From Gluconobacter cadivus (GTDB lineage Bacteria > Pseudomonadota > Alphaproteobacteria > Acetobacterales > Acetobacteraceae), in contig NZ_JABCQI010000003.1 of NCBI RefSeq assembly GCF_015244745.1, positions 62,001 to 126,000 on the forward strand: DNA of 64,000 nucleotides. The letters run 5' to 3'. Made by a program: the position numbers and the translations under genes. Under the pieces are notes generated by a model that saw only the letters and a list, made by a program, of their open reading frames with translations, did not search any database and was not told the DNA's origin. Shown in pieces: positions 44,245-51,187 of the stretch (position 1 is the stretch's first letter; every line of letters begins with the position of its first letter).

Positions 44245-46112
44245 CAGGGAACTCCCGTAATGGCGCGGGTGATGTGATAGGTCAGGAATGCGGCCAGATA
44301 GGCCAGACCGAACAGATACGCCGCAGCCCCCAGAACGGTTTTGATCGATCCGGTTTCCCGACGCATGACAGCCAGCGTCGAAATGCATTGCGGCGCATAA
44401 ACATACCAGGCCAGCAGCGAGAAGGCCGTGGCCATGCTCCATTGCGTCGAGAGCAGGGGCAGAAGCCTGTCGGCCGCCCCGTCATCGGTGGCTCCGATGG
44501 CGTAGACGGTGGCCAGCGAACTGACCGCCACTTCACGCGCGGCAAGGCCGGGAATGAGCGAAACGCAGATTTGCCAGTTGAAGCCGATGGGTGCGAAAAC
44601 CCACTGCATCAGATGGCCGATCCGCCCCGCCAGACTGTAATCGATGGCCGGTCCCGGTGCGCCTGCGGGGGGGAGCGGGAAGCTTGATAGCGCCCAGAGC
44701 AGCACGTTCAGCGTGACGATGATCGTGCCGACGCGGGAGAGGAACATCACCGCCTGTTGCCACAGTCCAAGCGCAAGGCTCCTGAGATTCGGGCGGCGAT
44801 AGGACGGCAGTTCGAGCAGCAGCGGATGTTCTTCGGACTTCACACCCCGCGTCATGACCCGCGCGGCGATCACGCCGCTGACGATGGCGACGGCATAGAG
44901 CCCGAACAGCACCAGCCCCTGAAGGCCGAAAATCCCGAGCACGCTCCGGTGTGGCACAAACGCGCCGATCAGCAGCGTATAGACCGGCAGGCGTGCCGAG
45001 CAGGTCATGAGCGGCGCGATCAGGATCGTGACCAGACGGTCCCGCGGGTTCTGGATCGTGCGGGCCGCCATGATGCCGGGAATGGCGCAGGCGAAGCTCG
45101 ACAACAGGGGAATGAAGGAGCGTCCGCTCAGCCCCGCCAGCGCCATCAGCCGGTCCAGCAGAAAAGCCGCGCGTGGCAGATAGCCGGATTCCTCAAGGGC
45201 GAGAATCCACAAAAACAGGATGAGGATCTGCGGCAGGAACACGATGACCGTGCCTGCACCCGCCAGTACACCGTCCGCCAGCAGACTGTGCAGGACGCCG
45301 CCCGGCAGCGGTTTGAGAACGATCTCTCCAAAGAGGGAGATGCCATTGCCCAGACCGTCCATGAGCGGTTGCGCCCACGCGAAGACGGTCTGGAACATGA
45401 CGAACAGCACGATCAGAAGAATGACCGGACCCCAGACTGGGTGCAGAAACACGCGGTCCAGCCGGTCCGTCAGGCGGTCCGTTCCGGAGGCGGGATCGAC
45501 GACATAGGTCGCGAGCAGCCGCCGGACTTCCATATGTGGATCGAGCCCTGCCGGAAGAGGCACAGGCGGGGCCGGGAGGGGAAGATCCAGCGCCTGAAGC
45601 AGCGGCATCACGCCTGCGCGGTTGAGGCTGATCACGGGAACGATGGGGATGCCCAGATCGGCCTGCAATCCGGCGATGTCGATCTGAAGGCCGTGGCGGC
45701 GGGCTTCGTCCATCATGCTCAGTGCGACGATGACGGGGAGGCCCAGCTGCTTTAGTTCCAGAAGGAAGCGCAGATGCAACCGCAGGTTGGTGGCCGAAAT
45801 AACGGCTACCAGCATTTCCGGGCGGGGTTCGGTCCGGTGGCGGCCGAGACAGACATCGCGTGTGACGTCCTCGTCCGGGCTCGTCGAATCAAGACTGTAG
45901 GCGCCCGGCAGGTCGAGCACGCGGATGGCGCGGCCGTTGGGTGTGGTGAAGAAGCCTTCCTTGCGTTCGACCGTGACGCCCGCGTAGTTGGCGACTTTCT
46001 GACGGCTGCCCGTCAGCTGGTTGAACAGGGAGGTCTTGCCGCAGTTCGGATTTCCGACGAGGGCGATATGCAGAGAGGACGCGGGTGTCTGCGGGGACTC
46101 GGTTGCACTCAT
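44244..46112 (-). CDS. feoB: Ferrous iron transporter FeoB
   Basis: A 622-residue FeoB: N-terminal GTPase with G1 GNPNCGKTS (20-28), the G2 region ANYAGVTVER and G3 DLPG (67-70), then the gate/permease domains (FLPQILILFLWILALEESGYLPRAAFL, GLSGRSFIPLLSSFACAIPGIMAART). The G4 motif, usually N-x-x-D, reads SMMD with Ser at 132. FeoB carries Fe2+ across the inner membrane. It lies 6 bp after feoA and shares a base with the Cys-rich gene. A Fur-like box precedes the operon. Confidence 0.95.
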   Translation of the reverse strand: MSATESPQTPASSLHIALVGNPNCGKTSLFNQLTGSRQKVANYAGVTVERKEGFFTTPNGRAIRVLDLPGAYSLDSTSPDEDVTRDVCLGRHRTEPRPEMLVAVISATNLRLHLRFLLELKQLGLPVIVALSMMDEARRHGLQIDIAGLQADLGIPIVPVISLNRAGVMPLLQALDLPLPAPPVPLPAGLDPHMEVRRLLATYVVDPASGTDRLTDRLDRVFLHPVWGPVILLIVLFVMFQTVFAWAQPLMDGLGNGISLFGEIVLKPLPGGVLHSLLADGVLAGAGTVIVFLPQILILFLWILALEESGYLPRAAFLLDRLMALAGLSGRSFIPLLSSFACAIPGIMAARTIQNPRDRLVTILIAPLMTCSARLPVYTLLIGAFVPHRSVLGIFGLQGLVLFGLYAVAIVSGVIAARVMTRGVKSEEHPLLLELPSYRRPNLRSLALGLWQQAVMFLSRVGTIIVTLNVLLWALSSFPLPPAGAPGPAIDYSLAGRIGHLMQWVFAPIGFNWQICVSLIPGLAAREVAVSSLATVYAIGATDDGAADRLLPLLSTQWSMATAFSLLAWYVYAPQCISTLAVMRRETGSIKTVLGAAAYLFGLAYLAAFLTYHITRAITGVP

Positions 46113-46118
46113 GGGGTG

Positions 46119-46361
46119 TCAGGAAACGGTCCGCAGGCCGACGCGGGCGGCTTCGCCACGGCGCAGGGCAAAGCGTGATGTGCCCAGACGCACGGCAATC
46201 GGATCTCTGCCCATCGGACCGGTCGCGACGACCTGTACGGCTTCGCCGGGCACGAAGCCCAGTTCGCCGAGGCGTGTGGCGATCGGGTCCAGAGGCGCAC
46301 GCTGTTCGACCTTTTCGATCACGGCATGTCCGCCCTTGGGCAGTGTATCCAGATACAACAT
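46119..46361 (-). CDS. feoA: FeoA (SH3-like regulator of FeoB)
   Basis: Starting at the ATG at 46361 gives 80 residues, the usual FeoA size, and GAGG lies upstream; an ATG at 46388 would add nine. The SH3-like fold is seen in MLYLDTLPKGGHAVIEKVEQ, ATRLGELGFVPGEAVQVVAT and DPIAVRLGTSRFALRRGEAARV. It acts with FeoB in ferrous iron uptake. Confidence 0.92.
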   Translation of the reverse strand: MLYLDTLPKGGHAVIEKVEQRAPLDPIATRLGELGFVPGEAVQVVATGPMGRDPIAVRLGTSRFALRRGEAARVGLRTVS

Positions 46362-46450
46362 CAGTTCCGTACCTCGGTGAGTATGCACGGAGACTCACAG
46401 GCTCCGTCCTCCGTTCTAGATAGGCGCATCCGGCCCGTCCGGGAAGGGGA

Positions 46451-46469
46451 GTGAGAATGATTTGCATCA
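46451..46469. promoter_or_regulatory. Fur-box-like site upstream of feoA
   Basis: GTGAGAATGATTTGCATCA resembles the Fur consensus (GAGAATGATT core, with a related inverted arm). It lies about 90 bp upstream of the feoA start, in the usual position to repress feoAB when iron is plentiful. Confidence 0.55.
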
Positions 46470-46509
46470 AGTGCGGCCCGGGGCACTGTCTGGGACTGGA
46501 GAAATCGCC

Positions 46510-46538
46510 GGATTTTATAATAAATTTTACGAAAATCC
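46510..46538. promoter_or_regulatory. AT-rich inverted repeat in the feoA/csoR gap
   Basis: GGATTTT (46510-46516) and AAAATCC (46532-46538) are perfect inverted arms, with a 15-nt AT-rich spacer. The 440-bp gap between divergent feoA and csoR otherwise shows only the Fur-like site. Confidence 0.3.
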
Positions 46539-46801
46539 CTGCTGACGGGACATAGGCCGGAGCAATATCCCATATTGAAACGGAATATCTGCACCTTACT
46601 GACGCAACAGGAGGCCCGTTTTCCTGCGGGAGACTCGGTTTTTTCGATCGGGAAAAGGCGGATCGGCGTCTGCGGACTGGCAATTCCCGACGCAGCGGGG
46701 CATACACACGCGCTACGGGTGCGCTTGTAAGGTGCGCCCGGATGGGCGGACATGGACCCATGAGTGATGTTCGGATGTCTGACTAAAGGGCGGATCCAGT
46801 A

Positions 46802-47143
46802 ATGGCACTATCCCGGAATGAGCATGCAGTGGATGTCTGCGAGAACTGTGCGCCGCTGGACGATGGCGGTCGTCGCGTCGAGCAGCCTCGCAAGAAAGCC
46901 CTGACGAACCGTGTGCGTCGGATCGAGGGGCAGGTCGGCGGTGTTCTCAACATGATCGAGAACGACCGCTACTGCGTGGATATCCTGACCCAGATTTCCG
47001 CCATCAAGTCGGCGCTGGATGGTGTGTCCATCCAGATCCTGTCGTCCCACGCCAATGGCTGCGTGCGCCGCGCGGTACAGGAAGACGGTGGAGAAGACGC
47101 CATTGACGAGCTTCTCCAGGTCGTTCGCCGGATGATGCGCTGA
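46802..47143 (+). CDS. csoR: CsoR-type copper-sensing repressor
   Basis: A 113-residue protein of the CsoR/RcnR family with the Cu(I) set C58 (in RYCVD), H83 and C87 (in SHANGC); the spacings of 25 and 4 residues are those of the characterised CsoR. The helical core (ALTNRVRRIEGQVGGVLNMIEND) is typical. A short extension adds a CxxC (C13, C16). It should bind DNA without copper and release on Cu(I), controlling the copper genes that follow. It meets the Met-rich gene tail to tail. Confidence 0.9.
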   Translation: MALSRNEHAVDVCENCAPLDDGGRRVEQPRKKALTNRVRRIEGQVGGVLNMIENDRYCVDILTQISAIKSALDGVSIQILSSHANGCVRRAVQEDGGEDAIDELLQVVRRMMR

Positions 47144-47147
47144 CGAA

Positions 47148-47465
47148 TCAGCGGTCCAGCGTTTCGCCGGGGGCGGGCTGGCTCGTCATGCCCATGTCCA
47201 TTTTCTGACAGGCGGCGCGCTGCTGCTTCATTTTTGGCGTCAGCGGGCGGTTCTGTTTGCTGAGCGTCTCAAGATGCGCGCACAAGGCCATCTGCTGATC
47301 CATGTTCAGTCCGGCCATCGGGTCCTGCGTTTTGGGGGACGACATGGTCATGGCATTTTTACCGCCCATCTCCATATGGCTCATGTCCATGCCGGGCATG
47401 GAGGGATCGGCGTAGGCCGTGCCGGTTGCGAGGAGGGCGGTCAGTGCGAGGAGGGTCTTGCGCAT
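47148..47465 (-). CDS. Periplasmic Met-rich copper-binding protein
   Basis: A 105-residue product with signal peptide (MRKTLLALTALLATGTAYA) and a Met/His-rich region (PSMPGMDMSHMEMGG, MTMSS), then ALCAHLETLS and AACQKMDMGM. Methionine clusters of this type bind Cu(I) in the periplasm. No known enzyme motif. It is the last gene of the leftward copper set, 32 bp after CopB. Confidence 0.72.
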   Translation of the reverse strand: MRKTLLALTALLATGTAYADPSMPGMDMSHMEMGGKNAMTMSSPKTQDPMAGLNMDQQMALCAHLETLSKQNRPLTPKMKQQRAACQKMDMGMTSQPAPGETLDR

Positions 47466-47497
47466 GATGTGTGACTTTCTTGTGTGGGGTTTTGGAA

Positions 47498-48271
47498 TCA
47501 GAACCAGCTTCGGACGCCGAGGCTGAAGCGGACGGAGCCGGTATCGTCGTGCTGGTCACGGGCGATCCGGCGGGCTTGTGTGAGATATCCGGAGTAGGTC
47601 ACGGCCACGTAGGGTGCGAATTTCCGCCAGAGTTCGTATCGCAGGCGCAGACCGGCATCGACGTCCGACAGACCGGCGCCAGCCTGACGTCCCGTGTCGG
47701 ACTTCGTGTAGAAATTGAACTCGGCCTGTGGCTGGAGGATCAGGCGGTTGGTCAGCAGGAAGTCGTAAGAGCCTTCCACGCGGGCGGCGAAACGTCCGCG
47801 ATCGCTGACATAAGCTGTGGCCTCGAACTCGAACTCGTAGAGCGCCAGACCCTGCACGCCGAAGGCGCCCCAAGTGCGTGTCGGGCCGTCATCAAGGTCC
47901 ATCCGCACACCGCCCTGAAGGTTCCAGTAGGACGAAATGGAGCGTGTATAGAGCAGTTCGTGGTCGCCATCGCTCAGGCGGCCTTTCTCCAGCGTGCCTT
48001 CGGATTTGAGCCAGATCTTGTTGTAATCGCCGCCGAACCAGGCTTCGCCGTCCCAGCGGAAATCGGTGCCGCCGGGCGCATAGCGGCCTTCAAGCTGGTT
48101 GAAGATGCCGTGCAGCCAGGTGCCCTGATCCATGGCGGGTTTGATACCGCCAATATAGACGACGGGGGTTGCTTCCGGCGCATCGGCGGCATGATAGACC
48201 GGCTGGGCGGCGCGGGCCGTGCCAGACAGGGCTGCGAGGGCTAGAACCGTGAGAGAAAGGGCGTGTTTCAT
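47498..48271 (-). CDS. copB: Outer-membrane copper resistance protein CopB
   Basis: The ATG at 48271 gives 257 residues with a signal peptide (SLTVLALAALSGTARA). The mature barrel shows CopB/PcoB motifs: WLHGIFNQLEGRY, WDGEAWFGGDYNKIWLKSEG, ELLYTRSISSYWNLQGGVRMD, YEFEATAYVSDRGRFAAR, and a Phe end (RSWF). The Met-rich N-terminal region found in many CopB is absent; separate Met-rich proteins in the operon may replace it. The start overlaps the CopA stop by 4 bp. Confidence 0.92.
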   Translation of the reverse strand: MKHALSLTVLALAALSGTARAAQPVYHAADAPEATPVVYIGGIKPAMDQGTWLHGIFNQLEGRYAPGGTDFRWDGEAWFGGDYNKIWLKSEGTLEKGRLSDGDHELLYTRSISSYWNLQGGVRMDLDDGPTRTWGAFGVQGLALYEFEFEATAYVSDRGRFAARVEGSYDFLLTNRLILQPQAEFNFYTKSDTGRQAGAGLSDVDAGLRLRYELWRKFAPYVAVTYSGYLTQARRIARDQHDDTGSVRFSLGVRSWF

Positions 48272-50049
48272 GCCACGATCACCGTGCGGAACATGCCCAG
48301 ATCCATGTGATACATCAGGTGGCAGTGATACGCCCACATGCCGGGGGTATCGGCCGTCACGAGATAGCTCAGTTTCGAGCCCGGCTGGGAAATGATGGTG
48401 TGTTTGTAGGGGCGGTAATCGCCCTGACCATTTTCCAGTTCGCTCCACAGACCGTGCAAATGGATCGGATGTTCCATCATGGTGTCGTTGATGAGCGTGA
48501 AGCGCACGCGCTCGCCCAGCTTGAGGCGGATCGGGCCGGATTCCGAGAACTTCCGACCGTTGAAGCCCCAGATATAGCGCTCCATGTTGCCGGTCAGATG
48601 CAGAATGATCTCCCGCGTTGGCGGTCGCAAATCCGCTCCGGGGCGTGTGGCGCGGAGTTGTTTGTAGTTCAGGACGCGGCGGCCATTGTTCTCCAGCCCG
48701 TCGCCGGGGCTGCCGGTGCGGTCGATGGGCATCATGGCGCGCATCTGGTTTTCGACATTGATGGGCGGTGGGCCGGGGTCGTCCACTTCCATTTTCGGCA
48801 TGGCCATGTGGCTCATATCCATGCCTTTCATTTTCATGCCCGACATGTCTCCGGACATATCCATGTCCTTCATGCTCTCGCCGGGCTTCATGTTCCCCAT
48901 GCCCATATCGACCATGGTGCGGACGGGGCGTGGGTCCATCGGCGGGAGCGGCGCAATCATGCCTTCGCGCGGGGCAAGGGTGCCTCTTGCGTAGCCGGTG
49001 CGGTCTTCGCTCTGGGCGAAAATGGCATAGGCGCGCTCGTCCTTCGGCTGGACGATCACATCGTAGGTCTCAGCCACGCCGATGCGGAACTCGTCCACCG
49101 GGACAGGTTCGATATCGTTGCCATCCGCCTGCACGACCAGCATTTCGAGCCCCGGAATCCGGATGTCGAAGAACGTCATGGTCGAGCCGTTGATGAAGCG
49201 CAGGCGCACTTTTTCGCCAGGCCGGAACAGGCCGTTCCAGTTCATCTCCGGGGCGTGGCCGTTCAGCGTGTAGGTGTAGATCGCGCCCGAGACGTCCGCG
49301 ATGTCGGTCGCGGCCATGCGCATTTTTGACCAGGCCAGACGGTCCGCGAGGGCCGCGCCCGCGCTTCCGGCCTCGCGCGCTTCCTTTGGGAAAGACGCCG
49401 CCGTGCGTTGGCGGAAGACGTAATAATCGTCCTGCATCTTGAGGTTGCTGACGATGTCATGGGGCATGACATCCGTCCATTCAGCGAGGAAAATGACGTA
49501 ATCGCGGTCGCAGGCGTTCGGGTCCGGTCGGCGCGGGTCGATCACCATCGCGCCATACAGGCCCATCGCTTCCTGCATCCCCGAATGGCTGTGATACCAG
49601 TAGGTGCCGCTCTGATGGAGTTTGAAGCGATAGGTGAAGGTCTCGCCGGGCGCGATGCCACCAAAGCTCAGCCCCGGGACGCCGTCCATGTTCGCGGGCG
49701 TACGGATGCCGTGCCAGTGGATCGAGGTCGGTTCATCCAGCGTGTTGGTCACGTTGATGCTGACGGTATCGCCCTGCTTGAAGCGCAGGATCGGACCGGG
49801 CACCGTGCCGCCGACAGTCGGGGCGTGCATGGTCTTGCCATCGAGCGAAATGCGCGTGTGGCCGACCTTCAGATCCCACCGATCAGAAGGGGTGGGGGGT
49901 ATGATACCCGAAGAAGCTCTAATGGGAACAGCCGTGGACGAGAACGCCTGTGAGGTGCGGGGCAGGACTGCCAGCAGGCCGCCTGCACCGATCCCTGTTA
50001 CGAAACGCCGTCGTGTCAGGCCGCCCCGGAAGCGGGACGGAAAGGTCAT
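48268..50049 (-). CDS. copA: Copper-resistance multicopper oxidase CopA/PcoA type
   Basis: A 593-residue Tat-exported oxidase (leader LTRRRFVTGIGAGGLL). All copper sites are present: SIHWHGIRTP, YWYHSHSGMQE, HPIHLHGLWSE and YHCHLMYHMD. A Met-rich insert (MKDMDMSGDMSGMKMKGMDM and on) sits in the middle and probably takes up Cu(I). It oxidises Cu(I) in the periplasm. The ATG at 50049 places the Tat leader at the N-terminus; an upstream ATG at 50097 would add 16 unlikely residues. The name clashes with the P-type ATPase CopA elsewhere in the island. Confidence 0.95.
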   Translation of the reverse strand: MTFPSRFRGGLTRRRFVTGIGAGGLLAVLPRTSQAFSSTAVPIRASSGIIPPTPSDRWDLKVGHTRISLDGKTMHAPTVGGTVPGPILRFKQGDTVSINVTNTLDEPTSIHWHGIRTPANMDGVPGLSFGGIAPGETFTYRFKLHQSGTYWYHSHSGMQEAMGLYGAMVIDPRRPDPNACDRDYVIFLAEWTDVMPHDIVSNLKMQDDYYVFRQRTAASFPKEAREAGSAGAALADRLAWSKMRMAATDIADVSGAIYTYTLNGHAPEMNWNGLFRPGEKVRLRFINGSTMTFFDIRIPGLEMLVVQADGNDIEPVPVDEFRIGVAETYDVIVQPKDERAYAIFAQSEDRTGYARGTLAPREGMIAPLPPMDPRPVRTMVDMGMGNMKPGESMKDMDMSGDMSGMKMKGMDMSHMAMPKMEVDDPGPPPINVENQMRAMMPIDRTGSPGDGLENNGRRVLNYKQLRATRPGADLRPPTREIILHLTGNMERYIWGFNGRKFSESGPIRLKLGERVRFTLINDTMMEHPIHLHGLWSELENGQGDYRPYKHTIISQPGSKLSYLVTADTPGMWAYHCHLMYHMDLGMFRTVIVA

Positions 50050-50136
50050 GAGGAAAAATCCGCAAAAATGACAGAGGATCAGGCCCTGAATGCCCATTTC
50101 GGACAGCAGGACGGGTCCACGCCGGTCAGGCGTGTG

Positions 50137-50544
50137 TCAGATTGCGTGTAGTTTTGGAGGCGGCGAGGCGGGGATCCAGTCCGTCCCGCTGAAGCGTCCT
50201 TGCAGCCCTGAGGCAAAGACGCGCGCGGCCGTATGGGCCGGGCCGGACGGGTGGACGGACGCCATTGTCAGCATGGGGTCGGCCGAGACCGCATGCGTGT
50301 GGCAGCAGCCTTCGGAAGACTGCTGCGGATGAGGGATCGCGTGGAACGCTGAGGTTTTGCAGCAATCCGTGGCGTCTGGTTTCTGGTGATGGGCCATGTG
50401 ATGCATCGTCATGGCGATGTGGGTCATGGCCATGTGAGGGGCTTCAGATCTGGCCTGCGCGGTGGATGCGCCGAGCAACAGCCCCACCTGCATGAGCAGG
50501 CAGGCCAGCAGGCCGATCCAGATCCGGGCATGTGTCCTGACCAT
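50137..50544 (-). CDS. Small exported His/Met/Cys-rich protein of the copper operon
   Basis: A 135-residue protein with signal peptide (IGLLACLLMQVGLLLGASTAQA). The mature part has a His/Met cluster (HMAMTHIAMTMHHMAHHQK) and two cysteine pairs (DCCKTS, GCCHTHA), all potential copper ligands. No known family is recognised. It is first in the leftward set, 87 bp before CopA, and shares a divergent promoter region with copZ. A periplasmic copper buffer or chaperone is inferred. Confidence 0.68.
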   Translation of the reverse strand: MVRTHARIWIGLLACLLMQVGLLLGASTAQARSEAPHMAMTHIAMTMHHMAHHQKPDATDCCKTSAFHAIPHPQQSSEGCCHTHAVSADPMLTMASVHPSGPAHTAARVFASGLQGRFSGTDWIPASPPPKLHAI

Positions 50545-50696
50545 CAGAAATCACCACAGAAGGGGAAGAAACGGAGCGATTCATCGTTCGAATCTGATGT
50601 GACCCTATAGCCAGCCGGGGGATCGGAAAAGATTATTTTTTCGTGTCTGAAAAAATTGTCTTGTCGAATCTGTTTCGGAGGCAATATGAAAAATCA

Positions 50697-50715
50697 TATA
50701 CCCCGGTGCGGTATA
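50697..50715. promoter_or_regulatory. Candidate CsoR operator 1
   Basis: TATACC and GGTATA are perfect inverted arms around CCGGTGC. The ATACCCC...GGTAT style matches GC-tract operators of CsoR-type repressors. It lies in the divergent gap between the His/Met/Cys-rich gene and copZ. Confidence 0.5.
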
Positions 50716-50784
50716 TATACCAAAATATGATCGTTGAATAATAACTGTTGCCAGAATCGTTTTATGGCGAATAGTTGTATAAAC

Positions 50785-50803
50785 CATACCCCCGCATCGT
50801 ATG
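50785..50803. promoter_or_regulatory. Candidate CsoR operator 2
   Basis: CATAC and GTATG flank CCCCGCATC, giving a second ATACCCC-type inverted repeat 52 bp before copZ. Together with operator 1 it could let one repressor act on both divergent copper promoters. Confidence 0.42.
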
Positions 50804-50854
50804 TGGATATGCCCTCACTGGGGGAATTTTTCTCTCTTTCAAGGATTTCATGAC

Positions 50855-51067
50855 ATGACAGAAACAGCGCACATGACGGTCGAGGGCATGTCCTGCAACG
50901 GATGTTTGGGTAAGCTCCAGCGCGCTCTTGAAGCCGTAAATGGCGTAACGGGCGTCGATATCGTGCTGGATGGCGGCAAGGTGACGGTCTCTTACGACCC
51001 GGCCCATGTTTCGCCCGCAGCGTTCAGGGACGTCGTCGAAGACACGGGATTTGACGTCGTTTCCTGA
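50855..51067 (+). CDS. copZ: CopZ copper chaperone (HMA domain)
   Basis: The ATG at 50855 behind AAGGA gives 70 residues, one heavy-metal-associated domain with Cu(I) site GMSCNGC (C14, C17) and the fold VNGVTGVDIVLDGGKVTVSYDP. It passes Cu(I) to the P-type ATPase. Candidate CsoR sites lie upstream. A longer frame from 50801 is unlikely. Confidence 0.92.
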   Translation: MTETAHMTVEGMSCNGCLGKLQRALEAVNGVTGVDIVLDGGKVTVSYDPAHVSPAAFRDVVEDTGFDVVS

Positions 51068-51118
51068 AGCCGGAGCACGCCTCCTCCTGAACAGGAGCGT
51101 TTCATTGCTGGCCTCATG

Positions 51119-51146
51119 CCGTAACACGATGCTTTTCGTGTTACGG
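51119..51146. terminator. Perfect 11-bp hairpin between copZ and the TonB receptor
   Basis: CCGTAACACGA and TCGTGTTACGG pair perfectly around TGCTTT. No T-run follows. It may end part of the copZ transcripts or act as a processing or attenuation site giving unequal expression of copZ and the receptor. Confidence 0.5.
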
Positions 51147-51187
51147 GCTGTTGCATGGGGCTGGCATGTCTCTTTAGGACAAACATT

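Noticed and set aside
44757-45755. 332-codon plus-strand frame in feoB
   Set aside because: Gln/Arg/Asp/His-rich shadow of the FeoB membrane domain.
48307-49329. 340-codon plus-strand frame over the multicopper oxidase
   Set aside because: His-rich composition arises from antisense of Met-codon-rich and His-codon-rich stretches; all four copper motifs lie on the minus strand.
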